Shown: one piece after another, positions 26,567-36,338 of the stretch
Layout: each line of letters opens with the position of its first letter
How positions within the stretch are numbered: position 1 is the first letter of the stretch
Position numbers and translations under genes: made by a program
Notes under the pieces: model-generated
Told to the model about the DNA's origin: nothing
Seen by the model: the letters and a program-made list of their open reading frames with translations, nothing else
Database searches by the model: none
Assembly (NCBI GenBank): GCA_963714205.1
Contig: CAVQNQ010000008.1
Coordinates: 248,001-312,000 of the forward strand
Source: CAVQNQ01 sp963714205
Lineage (GTDB): Bacteria > Acidobacteriota > Terriglobia > Bryobacterales > Bryobacteraceae
DNA: 64,000 nt
Direction: 5' to 3'

Positions 26567-27547
26567 CTAAGCCGCGAATGCGCCGGCGCGATGCGCGCAA
26601 TACCAGCGGTAGGTTTCGTTGATCCCCTCTTCGAGGCCGATCCGTGGCCGCCAGCCCAAAGCGCTGAGACGCGAAACGTCGAGCAGTTTGCGTGGTGTCC
26701 CGTCGGGCCGCGAGGAATCGAAGACGATTCTCCCTGAGTACCCAGTAGTGCGCGCCACTAGTGACGCCAGTTCGGCGATGCTGAGGTCTTTACCCACTCC
26801 TACGTTCAGCGGCTGACACTCGTCATAGTGCTGCATGGCAAAGCAGGCAGCCGAGGCGAGATCGTCTACGTGCAGGAACTCGCGGCGCGGCGTGCCAGTT
26901 CCCCACAGGGTCACGGCCGGCGCGCCGGTCAGGCGGGCCTCATGAAAACGCCGGATCATCGCGGGCAGCACGTGCGAGGACTCCAGGTCGAAGTTGTCGC
27001 CCGGGCCGTAGAGGTTGGTTGGCATCAAAGCAATGGCCGGGAATCCGTGCTGCGCGCGATAAGCCTGAGCCAGTTTCAGGCCGGCGATTTTGGCGATGGC
27101 GTAGGCTTCGTTGGTCTCTTCCAGAGGCCCTGTCAGCAGGTACTCTTCTTTAATGGGCTGCCGCGCGAGTTTGGGATAGATACACGAGGATCCCAGCAAT
27201 AGCAGCTTCTTGACCTTATGCTGCCAGGCCGCGTGGGTCACGTTCAGCTCGATCGCGAGATTGTCGTACAGAAACTGCGCCGGCTGGGTCGCGTTAGCCA
27301 TGATGCCGCCCACCTTGGCAGCCGCCAGAAACACAAATTCCGGCTCGTTCCTGGTGAAGAAGCGCGTTACGGCATCCTGATCGCGGAGATCCAACTCGCT
27401 TCGGGTCGCCACCAGCAGGTTTCGGCAACCCAGTGCCTCGAGGCGGCGGAGAATGGCGGAGCCGACCAGACCGCGATGGCCGGCCACGAAGATGCGGCTG
27501 GAGGGGGCCAGTCTTACAGATTTCGATGCGCGGCGCCGCTCAGGCAC
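26567..27547 (-). CDS. fcl: GDP-L-fucose synthase
   Basis: The 326-residue NAD(P)-binding epimerase/reductase shows the cofactor motif FVAGHRGLVGSAI, AAKVGGIMAN, catalytic serine in GSSCIYPK and the YAIAKIAG pair, and GTGTPRREFLHVDD. These are Fcl/WcaG signatures. It converts the GDP-4-keto-6-deoxymannose made by Gmd to GDP-L-fucose, a donor for the polysaccharide. GTG at 27547, preceded by a G-rich ribosome-like site and overlapping the gmd stop by 8 bp, is preferred to the longer form starting at 27580. Confidence 0.9.
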   Translation of the reverse strand: MPERRRASKSVRLAPSSRIFVAGHRGLVGSAILRRLEALGCRNLLVATRSELDLRDQDAVTRFFTRNEPEFVFLAAAKVGGIMANATQPAQFLYDNLAIELNVTHAAWQHKVKKLLLLGSSCIYPKLARQPIKEEYLLTGPLEETNEAYAIAKIAGLKLAQAYRAQHGFPAIALMPTNLYGPGDNFDLESSHVLPAMIRRFHEARLTGAPAVTLWGTGTPRREFLHVDDLASAACFAMQHYDECQPLNVGVGKDLSIAELASLVARTTGYSGRIVFDSSRPDGTPRKLLDVSRLSALGWRPRIGLEEGINETYRWYCAHRAGAFAA

Positions 27548-28583
27548 AAGCCACCCCCCGCTGGGCCACCCGGTGACCACCCTTCAGGAGGGTCTGCTCC
27601 TGACGCGCCAGCTCCAAATCGCCTTCTACCATCGAAAAGACCAGCTCCTCGAAAGCAATGGCCGGCTTCCACCCAAGCAGCCGCTGGGCCTTGCAAGCAT
27701 CGCCCTGAAGGGCATGGACTTCGGTCGGGCGGAGATAGCGCGTATCGAGTTCGACGTGCGGCCGCCAGTCCACCCCGGCGCAGGAGGCCGCCAGGTCCAA
27801 AAACTCCCGTACCGAATGGCTCTCGCCCGTGGCGATCACGAAATCATCCGGCTGGCGATGCTGCAGCATCAGCCACATGGCGCGGACATAGTCCGCCGAG
27901 TGCCCCCAATCGCGGCGCGCATCGAGGTTCCCGAGATAGAGCTTGTCCTGAAGGCCCAAGCGGATGCGGGCCAGTGCGCGGGTGATCTTGCGCGTGACGA
28001 AGGTTTCGCCGCGCCGCGGAGATTCGTGGTTGAATAAAATGCCGTTCGACACGAACAACCCGTAGGCTTCGCGGTAGTTGACCGCATACCAGTGCGCGGC
28101 CACTTTACTGGCGGCGTACGGGCTGCGCGGATAGAAAGGCGTGGTCTCGTTCTGCGGCGGCGCCGAACTGCCGAACATCTCCGAAGATCCGGCCTGGTAG
28201 AAACGCGGCCGGGACCGGTTGGCAAGGGCGTAATCCCGGAAGGCCTCCAGCAGGCGAAGCGTGCCGGTGGCCACCACGTCGGCGGTATATTCGGCCTGGT
28301 CGAAGCTCACCCGGACATGCGACTGGGCTCCGAGGTTATACACTTCGTCGGGCTGGATCTGTTCCATCAGCCGGCGCAGGCGTGCGCCGTTGGCCAAGTC
28401 GCCATAATGCAGTTGGAGAGCGCCATTCTCCTGGGGCTCGGCGTAGATATGGTCGAGGCGGTCCGTATTGAAGGTGGACGTTCGCCTGACAACGCCATGC
28501 ACCTGGTATCCTTTCGCGAGCAATAACTCGGCAAGGTAAGAACCGTCCTGTCCGGTGATTCCAATTATCAAAGCCTTTTTCAA
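27540..28583 (-). CDS. gmd: GDP-mannose 4,6-dehydratase
   Basis: The 347-residue protein has the Gmd N-terminus (ALIIGITGQDGSYLAELLL), VRRTSTFNTDRLDHIY, the catalytic region GSSEMFG with YAASKVAAHWY, and the family segment NHESPRRGETFVTRKI. It makes GDP-4-keto-6-deoxy-D-mannose from GDP-mannose in the cytosol. It forms a translationally coupled pair with fcl. It sits about 40 bp downstream of the PQQ-propeller gene on the same strand, probably in the long polysaccharide operon. Confidence 0.93.
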   Translation of the reverse strand: MKKALIIGITGQDGSYLAELLLAKGYQVHGVVRRTSTFNTDRLDHIYAEPQENGALQLHYGDLANGARLRRLMEQIQPDEVYNLGAQSHVRVSFDQAEYTADVVATGTLRLLEAFRDYALANRSRPRFYQAGSSEMFGSSAPPQNETTPFYPRSPYAASKVAAHWYAVNYREAYGLFVSNGILFNHESPRRGETFVTRKITRALARIRLGLQDKLYLGNLDARRDWGHSADYVRAMWLMLQHRQPDDFVIATGESHSVREFLDLAASCAGVDWRPHVELDTRYLRPTEVHALQGDACKAQRLLGWKPAIAFEELVFSMVEGDLELARQEQTLLKGGHRVAQRGVACA

Positions 28584-28626
28584 CTCTTGACCTCCCTGAA
28601 CTTGAATTCTGGCGAGCGCCGTTCGC

Positions 28627-30360
28627 TCACCTTCGCTCGTACTTGAATGCGGCCCAAATGCCGGCCACGGCGGCCAGAAAGACCAGCCCCGCGGTGAAAG
28701 CGGCGCGTTCGATCCACGTTTTCAGGATTTCGTCCTGACGATCGGCCCGGCCGATCCAGCTGCGGCTAAGCTGGTCGTCGCTACGCTGGAAGTTAGTGGT
28801 CTGCGTCCGGAGAACGGGGTTTGCCTTCCCCACTCCAAAGCAGTAAACGTTGGACCCGTGATCGACGGCGTACACGTGGCCGTCCGCGACGGCCAGGCCG
28901 CTAAAGTGCACCCAGGTCTCCATGGCCGCGCCGCTGTTGAATAATTCCCTTCCCGTTTTCGCATCCAGCGCCTTCAAGACCGCCGGGTGCGTATCGAAAA
29001 TCCTCCTGGATTCATCCCGGCGTTGGTCGGGGTTCTCGCCATTTGCCAATGCGAAAAGCACGCCATTGGCCAGAACCGGGGGATCCGGATATTGGAAATC
29101 TCCCGAAATCCAGGCCGGCTCCAGCACGGGGCTCTGGGTCCGAGGATCGCTCAAGACCTTGAAGGCCATGATGCTGCCGTGGGGGGCCGGGCCGTTGGTG
29201 ATTGGAAAGCTTGGAGCGCGCATGGAAGGCGGCCCTCCGACTGGGACGTAGACCCAGGTCTGCCCCTCGTCGTCGCGGCTGGCGGAAAGTCCTCCCCAAA
29301 TGCCGGACGCCGCGCAGCACTCCTCCGCATCGTTCCCCAGACGGGGGGTCGCGAACAAGGGCGTGCTGTGATCGGCGCCTCCGAGCCGGTCGCCGTCCAG
29401 CAAGTAGACTACGCCCTCCTTGAAGCCGTGAGCCAGCAGATGGCGGTTCTTCCAGGCGAACCAAACGGGGCTGGCCGAGCCGAGATCAAAGTCGTTCTTA
29501 TTGATGTACTCTGCATTGCGCGGCAGGAAATAATCGGCCACGGCCATATCGTTGAGCGATGCCCCCACGACCGTGTTCGAGTAGTCTCCGGCGGACGGAT
29601 CGGTGTCTCCGTCCGCGGTACCCCCGTAAAGTCGTCCTCCTCCGATGACTGCGCCGCCGCGACCCCAAATGCCAGCTGTGTATGCATTGGAGAGCAACAA
29701 CTGCCGCACAGCCGGCTGGCGAGGAAGCCGGACATCCGCAGCATACACTCCGGATCGGCCGTTTCCACAGCCGAGGGAGACCGTGGTGTAAACGATTCCG
29801 TCCACCAGGTTCAGGCTCCAGCTTTTCGCGAATGGGGCGACGAACGGCACCGGACCGTACTTATCCCTGCCGTTGCTCAGATCGAGTCCATACAGGCTTC
29901 CGTCGGGAGCGATTACGTGCAGCGTGTTGGTGGTCTTGTCGATAACCGGTGTGGCCGTAATTCCGTTAGGACAAAGATAGGTTCCTTGCAGCCCGCCTTT
30001 GCGCGGCACTGCCAGGGAGGTGAGGGGCCTGGTCCATAGCGCGTCGCCGGTTTGCGCGTCAATAGCAAACACCGTTCCCCCGATACCGGCTACGTAGACC
30101 ACGGTCCGAGGGCCGCTGCCAGTCGGGACTCCGGTAGCGACCACCGGAGCCGTGAGGGCCGAGAGGCTGAAGGACTGGTTGTTGACCCGTCTTTTCCACT
30201 GCAGCCGGAGAGTCGCGACGTTCGAGAGAGTGAGGGTTCGCTCGTCGCTAGCCCAGCCCGAACGGGCGGGGTCGTGCGCATAGGTGGTCCAATCACCGGC
30301 GACGCTCTGACTTGCGAGCATCAGCCAGACAGGGGCAAGTCGAATTAGACGTATAAGCAT
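28627..30360 (-). CDS. exported PQQ-type beta-propeller protein with C-terminal membrane anchor
   Basis: The 577-residue protein has a signal peptide (MLIRLIRLAPVWLMLASQSVAG). It continues with quinoprotein-type propeller blades (TVVYVAGIGGTVFAIDAQTGDALW, LHVIAPDGSLYGLDLSNG, VLKALDAKTGRELFNSG) and a C-terminal hydrophobic helix (AAFTAGLVFLAAVAGIWAAFKYERR). No PQQ-ligand set can be confirmed by eye, so an enzymatic dehydrogenase role is not claimed; many such propellers only scaffold. Its ATG lies right at the end of the inverted repeat and has no evident ribosome site. Confidence 0.8.
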   Translation of the reverse strand: MLIRLIRLAPVWLMLASQSVAGDWTTYAHDPARSGWASDERTLTLSNVATLRLQWKRRVNNQSFSLSALTAPVVATGVPTGSGPRTVVYVAGIGGTVFAIDAQTGDALWTRPLTSLAVPRKGGLQGTYLCPNGITATPVIDKTTNTLHVIAPDGSLYGLDLSNGRDKYGPVPFVAPFAKSWSLNLVDGIVYTTVSLGCGNGRSGVYAADVRLPRQPAVRQLLLSNAYTAGIWGRGGAVIGGGRLYGGTADGDTDPSAGDYSNTVVGASLNDMAVADYFLPRNAEYINKNDFDLGSASPVWFAWKNRHLLAHGFKEGVVYLLDGDRLGGADHSTPLFATPRLGNDAEECCAASGIWGGLSASRDDEGQTWVYVPVGGPPSMRAPSFPITNGPAPHGSIMAFKVLSDPRTQSPVLEPAWISGDFQYPDPPVLANGVLFALANGENPDQRRDESRRIFDTHPAVLKALDAKTGRELFNSGAAMETWVHFSGLAVADGHVYAVDHGSNVYCFGVGKANPVLRTQTTNFQRSDDQLSRSWIGRADRQDEILKTWIERAAFTAGLVFLAAVAGIWAAFKYERR

Positions 30361-30361
30361 A

Positions 30362-30975
30362 GGAACGGAATCGTGCGAATGCTTCTTACTGCAGCGCGGC
30401 TCCGCCTAAACTCACGTTGCCGGACGCTGTCGCACTTACCCAATGGATGGTTAAGGTTTGCCCCGCCGAAGCGGCGTTGTAAGTGATGGTGTAGTTGCGG
30501 TCCCACCGGCCACTCTGGTTAGCCGTGGTGTCCTGGTAATTGGCTGCCGAGCCATCCGACAAGCTGACCGTCAGCGTACCGCCGCCGTTTTGTCCTCCTG
30601 CGTGGAACACCAGAGTGTGGGTAGTGGTGCCCGCCGGAACAGTGAACGAAAAGCCTTCGCCGGGATGACCCGAATTACTGTCTACGTATACGACGGTGCT
30701 ATTGGAGCCGCTGACATTTGGTGTTCCGTCGCTCCAGGTCAGCGTGCGCGGGTCATTGCCGGTGGTGCCGACCGCTAAAGACCCGATCTCCGTGTAATTG
30801 CTGATCTGCGCCGTGACACCGGCTTTGCGATCGGCGATTCCAGGCCCGCCGGAGATGACGCCCCAGTTAACCCAATCGGTAGTCCCTTCGGTGGTCAGGT
30901 TGAAAGTGCCCGAGTTGGAGTTGGCGGAGCCGGAGAGAGATCCGCTGCCGCCTTTGGTCGCGGCCATGTTGGTCA
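30362..30975. repeat. long inverted repeat, right arm
   Basis: Inverted partner of 25903-26517. It includes the 3' end and stop of the giant minus-strand gene plus the same 24 bases beyond the stop, and it ends directly before the ATG (30358-30360) of the PQQ-propeller gene. Confidence 0.85.
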
Positions 30976-33900
30976 GGCTGAAGCTGGCCGAGGTGGTGAC
31001 GCCCGCCACGCTGGCGGTTACGGTATAACTGCCCGCCTGGCCGTTGGCGGTCAGGGCTGGCGCGGTGGCGACGCCGCTGGTGTTGGTGGTGACGGTCGCC
31101 AATCCACCGAAAGTGGCGCTGGCCCCGCTGGCCGGCGCGGCGAAGGTCACGGTGACGCCGCTCAGCGGATTGCCGCTGGCATCCTTCACAGTGGCCTGCA
31201 AGGCGGTGGCGAAGGCGGTGTTTACGGTAGCGCTCTGCGGCGTGCCGGCTGTGGCCGTGACGCTCGCCGGGCCGGCCGCGAGATTGGTCAGGCTGAAGCT
31301 GGCTGAGGTGCTGACGCCCGCCACGCTGGCGGTCACGGTGTAGCTCCCGGCTTGCCCATTGGCGGTCAGGGCTGGCGCGGTGGCTACCCCACTGGTATTA
31401 GTAGTGACGGTCGCCGACCCACCGAAGGTGGCGCTGGCCCCGCTGGACGGCGCGGCGAAGGTCACGGTAACGCCACTCACGGGATTCCCGCCGCTATCCT
31501 TCACAATGGCCTGCAGGGCGGTGGCGAAGGCGGCGTTCACGGTGGCGCTCTGCGGCGTGCCGGCCGTAGCGGCGACGCTCGCCGGGGTGCCCGCGAGATT
31601 GGTCAGGCTGAAGCTGGCCGGGGTGTTGACGCCCGCCACGCTGGCGGTCACGGTATAACTGCCGGCCTGGCCATTGGCGGTCAGGGCCGGCGCGGTGGCC
31701 ACTCCGCTGGTGTTAGTGGTGACGGTCGCCGATCCACCGAAGGTGGCGCTGGCGCCGCTGGCCGGCGCGGCGAAGGTCACGCTCACCCCGCTCAACGGAT
31801 TGCCATTGACATCCTTCACGGTGGCCTGCAGGGCGGTGGCGAAAGCGGTGTTCACGGTGGCGCTCTGCGGCGCGCCGGCCGTGGCAGTAATGCTCGAAGC
31901 GGATCCTACCGATCCCGCCAGCGAAAGGGCCGCGCCGGCTAAACTCACATTGCCGGAATCCGTGGCATCCACCCACTGGACGGCTAAAGTCTGCCCCGCC
32001 GAAGCGGCGTTGTAAGTGATGGTGTAGTTCCGGTCCCACCGGCCACTCTGATTTGCCGTGGTGTCCTGGTAATTGGCCGCCGAGCCATCCGACAAGCTGA
32101 CGGTTAGCGTACCGCCGCCGTCTTGCCCTCCTGCGTGAAACACCAGAGTGCGCATGTTGGTGTCCGCCGGAACCGTGAAGGAAAACCCATTGCCCGCATG
32201 ACCCGAATTGCTGTCTACGTATACGACGGTGCTATTGGAGCCGCTGACGTTTGGTGTTCCGTCGCTCCAGGTCAGCGTGCGGGGGTCATTACCGGTGGTG
32301 CCCACCAATAGAGATCCGATCTCTTTGTAGTTGCTGATTTGCGCCGTGACACCGGCTTTGCGATCCGCGATTCCGGGCCCCCCGGAGACATTTCCCCAGT
32401 TGACCCAATCGGTAGTTCCTTCAGTGGTCAGGTTGAAAGTCCCCGAGTTGGAGTTGGCGGAGCCGGAGAGAGATCCGGTGCCACCGGTAGTTGCGGCCGT
32501 GTTGGTGAGACTGAAGCTGGCGGGCGTGGTGACGCCCGAGACGCTGGCGGTCACGCTATAGCTGCCCGCCTGGCCGTTGGCGGTCAGAACGGGGGAAGTG
32601 GCCACGCCGCTGGTGTTAGTAGTGACGGTCGCCGATCCGCCCAAGGTGGCGCTGGCGCCGCTGGCCGGCGCGGCGAAGGTCACGGTGACGCCGCTCAGCA
32701 GATTGCCGCTGGCATCCTTCACGGTGGCCTGCAGGGCGGTGGCGAAGGCGGTGTTTACGGTCGCGCTCTGCGGCGTGCCGGCTGTGGCCGTAATGCTCGC
32801 CGGGCCGGCCGCGAGATTGGTCAGGCTGAAGCTGGCTGAGGTGCTGACGCCCGCCACGCTGGCGGTTACAGTGTAGCTCCCGGCTTGCCCGTTGGCGGTC
32901 AGGGTTGGCGCGGTGGCGACGCCGCTGGTGTTAGTAGTGACGGTCGCCGATCCGCCGAAGGTGGCGCTGGCGCCGCTGGCTGGCGTGGCGAAGGTCACGG
33001 TGACGCCGCTCAGCAGATTGCCGTTAGCATCCTTCACAGTGGCCTGCAGGGCGGTGGCGAAGGCGGTGTTTACGGTAGCGCTCTGCGGCGTGCCGGCTGT
33101 GGCCGTAACGCTCGCCGGGCCGGCCGCGAGATTGGTCAGGCTGAAGCTGGCTGGGGTGGTGACGCCCGCCACGCTGGCGGTTACAGTGTAGCTCCCGGCC
33201 TGCCCATTGGCGGTCAGGGCTGGCGCGGTGGCCACTCCGCTGGTGTTAGTGGTGACGGTCGCCGATCCGCCGAAGGTCGCGCTGGCACCGCTGGCTGGCG
33301 CGGCGAAGGTCACGCTCACCCCGCTCAGCGGATTGCCATTGACATCCTTCACGGTCGCTTGCAGCGGGGTGGCGAAGGCGGTGTTCACGGTGGCGCTCTG
33401 CGGCGCGCCGGCGGTGGCAGTAATGCTCGAAGCAGAACCGGGCGATCCTGCCAGGGAAAGGGCCGCTCCGCCCAAACTCACGTTGCCGGACGCTGTCGCA
33501 CTCACCCACTGGATGGTTAAGGTTTGCCCCGCCGAAGCGGCGCTGTAAGTGATGGTATAGTTCCGGTCCCACCGGCCACTCTGGTTAGCCGTGGTGTCCT
33601 GGTAATTGGCCGCCGAGCCATCCGACAAGCTGACGGTTAGCGCACCGCCACCATCTTGCCCTCCGGCGTGGAAAACCAGAGTGCGCAGAGTGGTGTCCGC
33701 CGGAACCGTGAACGAAAAGCCTTCGCCGGGATGACCCGAATTGCTGTCTACATACACGACCGTGCTATTGGAGCCGCTGACGTTTGGTGTTCCGTCGCTC
33801 CAGGTCAGCGTGCGCGGATCATTACCGGTGGTGCCCACCAATAGAGATCCGATCTCCGTGTAATTGCCGATTTGCGCTGTGACACCGGCTTTGCGATCGG

Positions 33901-36262
33901 CGATTCCGGGCCCGCCATATATGTTTCCCCAGTTGACCCAATCGGAAGATCCTTCGGTGGTCAGGTTAAAAGTTCCCGAGTTGGAGTTGGCGGAGCCGGA
34001 GAGAGTTCCGCCGGTGCCCACGGCCAGGTTGGTCAGGCTGAAGCTGGCTGGGGTGGTGACGCCCGCCACGCTGGCGGTCACGTTATAGCTGCCGGCCTGG
34101 CCGTTGGCGGTCAGGGCTGGCGAGGTGGCCACCCCACTGGTATTAGTGGTGACGGTCGCCGATCCACCGAAAGTGGCGCTGGCATCGCTGGCCGGCGCGG
34201 CGAAGGTCACAGCGACGCCGCTCAACAGATTGCCGTTGGCATCCTTCACAGTCGCCTGCAGGGCGGTGACGAAGGCCGCATTGACGGTGGCGTTCTGCGG
34301 AGTGCCGGCCGTAGCCGTAATGCTCGCTGGGGCGCCGGGAAGGTTCGTCAGGCTGAAGCTAGCGGAACTGCTGATTGCTGTCACGGACGCCGTGATGGTA
34401 TAGCTGCCCGCCTGGCCGTTGGCGGTCAGGGCAGGCGCGGTTGCAACCCCACTGGCGTTCGTGGTGACGGTCGCCGGCCCGGCGAAGGTGGCGCTGGCAC
34501 CACTGGCCGGCGCTGCGAAGGTCACGCTCACCCCGCTCAGCGGATTGCCGCTGGCATCCTTCACAGTGGCTTGCAGAGCGGTAGCGAAGGGCGTGTTCAC
34601 GGCTGCGCTCTGCGGCGTGCCGGCCGTGGCGGTAACGGTTTGATAGCCGGATAGCAGCCCGTAAACCGCCACGTCGCCATCGTAAGTGGACACGTAAACT
34701 TTACCGTTGGCTACGATTGGAGGAACCCATTTAGCCCAATTTCCAGAGGAATCCCGTGCTGCATTCTGGCTGCTGTCCCACAGTTCCGTGGCAACGTTGG
34801 AGGCATCGAAGGCGCGGATGATTGCGGGCAGCGCCGTCCCAGCGTCCCCGTTCCCGCTGGCGGGCAATGACGCCCACAGGATCGCCGTTCCGGCAACTGT
34901 TCCGTTGGAGGAGATAGTCATGCCTGGGTCGTTGCTCGAAGCGGAGGCAACCGTCATCGTGCTCTGCGTCGTTGGCACCGTGTTGAACAGCGATCCGTTG
35001 AAGGAAAACGTCTTGAGTGTGTCCCGCTCGCCAAACCCGTACATCGTTCCGTTGTAGAAGATATAGTTGCCGCCCCAGAAGCCGCCGGGCGAGGGCGGCG
35101 AATATGTATAGGCGTAGGTGGCCTGCCACTCCTGGACGAGCTGATCGCCCGAAGCATGATACTGGCCCAAGTTGGCGGTATTAAACACGCGCATAACACC
35201 GTCCTTGCCTGCGGCGAGTCCCAGCGAAGTCCCCGGAATCAGCAAGGGGCCGCTGCTGCCCAGGTCCCAGTCGTTTGCCGCGTCTGCAACCTCTGTGGTG
35301 GGCGAGAAGTAATCGAGTATGGAGAGACCGTTCGTCGTCATCGTCATCTTGACAATGCTGTCGCCATAGTCCTGGCCTCCGGTGTTCGCGGTCAACCCGC
35401 CGTTGCCTGTCGACAGGTAGAGGTTTCCGTTCCCATCGGCGGCCGGCGCGACGCCTCCTTGCCACACTCCGCTCTCTCCTTGAGAGGGAGAGAAGCAGAG
35501 TATGCCGGTCTGCTGCAAGGTGGAAGTGCTGTATGCGAATAGCCAGCCATGGTAGGGCGTGGCGTCCTGATGCGAACCGAAACCGATGTAGATGTTGCCA
35601 TTCAGCAACAGGAGCCCCGGCCGCTGAAGGTGCCGGATCGGGTTGAACGTCACGATGCCATTGACAGCGTCGAAACTCGATCCCGGGACGCTGCCCTGAA
35701 TCACCGCCGGCGGCATCTTATCTGCGCCCGTCGTGATGTCGAGAGCGTGCAGCCGAAAATAGGTGACGCCACTCTCGTAACTCTCCGCCACTACGTAGAT
35801 CGTGTTCGACGATAAGTCGATGACCGGCGTGCTGGTAATGCCGATCAGGGGCAATAGTTCCACGGAATACCCCAGCGAATTGCAGCAGGTCGAGCTCGGC
35901 ATGGCCGGGCCCAGGTTGACATGCCAAAGCGGGCCCGATGGCGAAGAGGCGTCCGCATCGTATGCATATACGCTGTTGTTCTCCGTGGCAATGTACACCA
36001 CGTTGTGCACTCCGTTTTGCGGAATGCTGACGCTAGGCACATACAACGGCTGCGCGTAGATCTCTCCATCCACCGGCAGCGTAAACAGCTTGCCGAAGCT
36101 GTTCACGTTCACGTTCGAGGTGTTGAGGATGGTTTCGTTCGGATTGGCTCCGGTGCGGTTATTGTCGTAGTGGTAGGTGGTCACCTGACCGGATGCAGGC
36201 CAAGCCGCGGCTATCATGACAAGGAGGGCCGCTCGAAAGGAGACGTTTCGTTCAAAGTTCAC
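30386..36262 (-). CDS. giant secreted PQQ-propeller / Ig-repeat protein (1958 aa)
   Basis: GTG at 36262 (GGAG upstream) gives a signal peptide (FRAALLVMIAAAWPASGQ). The frame before it is antisense to the neighbouring gene. Residues ~25-540 form a PQQ-type beta-propeller (VVYIATENNSVYAYDAD, TIYVVAESYESG, NIYIGFGSHQD). Eight Ig-like units follow with three DWVNWG modules: two Ig, module (~751-941), three Ig, module (~1258-1448), three Ig, module (~1768-1958). Units are near-identical to those in the giant plus-strand gene. It is likely extracellular and matrix- or surface-associated. It is the last large gene of the operon strand before the second propeller gene. Confidence 0.85.
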   Translation of the reverse strand: MNFERNVSFRAALLVMIAAAWPASGQVTTYHYDNNRTGANPNETILNTSNVNVNSFGKLFTLPVDGEIYAQPLYVPSVSIPQNGVHNVVYIATENNSVYAYDADASSPSGPLWHVNLGPAMPSSTCCNSLGYSVELLPLIGITSTPVIDLSSNTIYVVAESYESGVTYFRLHALDITTGADKMPPAVIQGSVPGSSFDAVNGIVTFNPIRHLQRPGLLLLNGNIYIGFGSHQDATPYHGWLFAYSTSTLQQTGILCFSPSQGESGVWQGGVAPAADGNGNLYLSTGNGGLTANTGGQDYGDSIVKMTMTTNGLSILDYFSPTTEVADAANDWDLGSSGPLLIPGTSLGLAAGKDGVMRVFNTANLGQYHASGDQLVQEWQATYAYTYSPPSPGGFWGGNYIFYNGTMYGFGERDTLKTFSFNGSLFNTVPTTQSTMTVASASSNDPGMTISSNGTVAGTAILWASLPASGNGDAGTALPAIIRAFDASNVATELWDSSQNAARDSSGNWAKWVPPIVANGKVYVSTYDGDVAVYGLLSGYQTVTATAGTPQSAAVNTPFATALQATVKDASGNPLSGVSVTFAAPASGASATFAGPATVTTNASGVATAPALTANGQAGSYTITASVTAISSSASFSLTNLPGAPASITATAGTPQNATVNAAFVTALQATVKDANGNLLSGVAVTFAAPASDASATFGGSATVTTNTSGVATSPALTANGQAGSYNVTASVAGVTTPASFSLTNLAVGTGGTLSGSANSNSGTFNLTTEGSSDWVNWGNIYGGPGIADRKAGVTAQIGNYTEIGSLLVGTTGNDPRTLTWSDGTPNVSGSNSTVVYVDSNSGHPGEGFSFTVPADTTLRTLVFHAGGQDGGGALTVSLSDGSAANYQDTTANQSGRWDRNYTITYSAASAGQTLTIQWVSATASGNVSLGGAALSLAGSPGSASSITATAGAPQSATVNTAFATPLQATVKDVNGNPLSGVSVTFAAPASGASATFGGSATVTTNTSGVATAPALTANGQAGSYTVTASVAGVTTPASFSLTNLAAGPASVTATAGTPQSATVNTAFATALQATVKDANGNLLSGVTVTFATPASGASATFGGSATVTTNTSGVATAPTLTANGQAGSYTVTASVAGVSTSASFSLTNLAAGPASITATAGTPQSATVNTAFATALQATVKDASGNLLSGVTVTFAAPASGASATLGGSATVTTNTSGVATSPVLTANGQAGSYSVTASVSGVTTPASFSLTNTAATTGGTGSLSGSANSNSGTFNLTTEGTTDWVNWGNVSGGPGIADRKAGVTAQISNYKEIGSLLVGTTGNDPRTLTWSDGTPNVSGSNSTVVYVDSNSGHAGNGFSFTVPADTNMRTLVFHAGGQDGGGTLTVSLSDGSAANYQDTTANQSGRWDRNYTITYNAASAGQTLAVQWVDATDSGNVSLAGAALSLAGSVGSASSITATAGAPQSATVNTAFATALQATVKDVNGNPLSGVSVTFAAPASGASATFGGSATVTTNTSGVATAPALTANGQAGSYTVTASVAGVNTPASFSLTNLAGTPASVAATAGTPQSATVNAAFATALQAIVKDSGGNPVSGVTVTFAAPSSGASATFGGSATVTTNTSGVATAPALTANGQAGSYTVTASVAGVSTSASFSLTNLAAGPASVTATAGTPQSATVNTAFATALQATVKDASGNPLSGVTVTFAAPASGASATFGGLATVTTNTSGVATAPALTANGQAGSYTVTASVAGVTTSASFSLTNMAATKGGSGSLSGSANSNSGTFNLTTEGTTDWVNWGVISGGPGIADRKAGVTAQISNYTEIGSLAVGTTGNDPRTLTWSDGTPNVSGSNSTVVYVDSNSGHPGEGFSFTVPAGTTTHTLVFHAGGQNGGGTLTVSLSDGSAANYQDTTANQSGRWDRNYTITYNAASAGQTLTIHWVSATASGNVSLGGAALQ
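30389..34640 (-). repeat. tandem Ig-like / DWVNWG module array (second gene)
   Basis: Eight ~315-bp Ig units and three ~570-bp modules make up the 3' two thirds of the giant gene. Several Ig units differ from each other by only a few bases. Confidence 0.85.
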
Positions 36263-36338
36263 GTTACTCAAGCTCCAGCGATAAGATCGTCGGTGGGTTC
36301 GTTGCGAGGGTGCGGCAGCGCTAACTGCGTTCTCTGGT

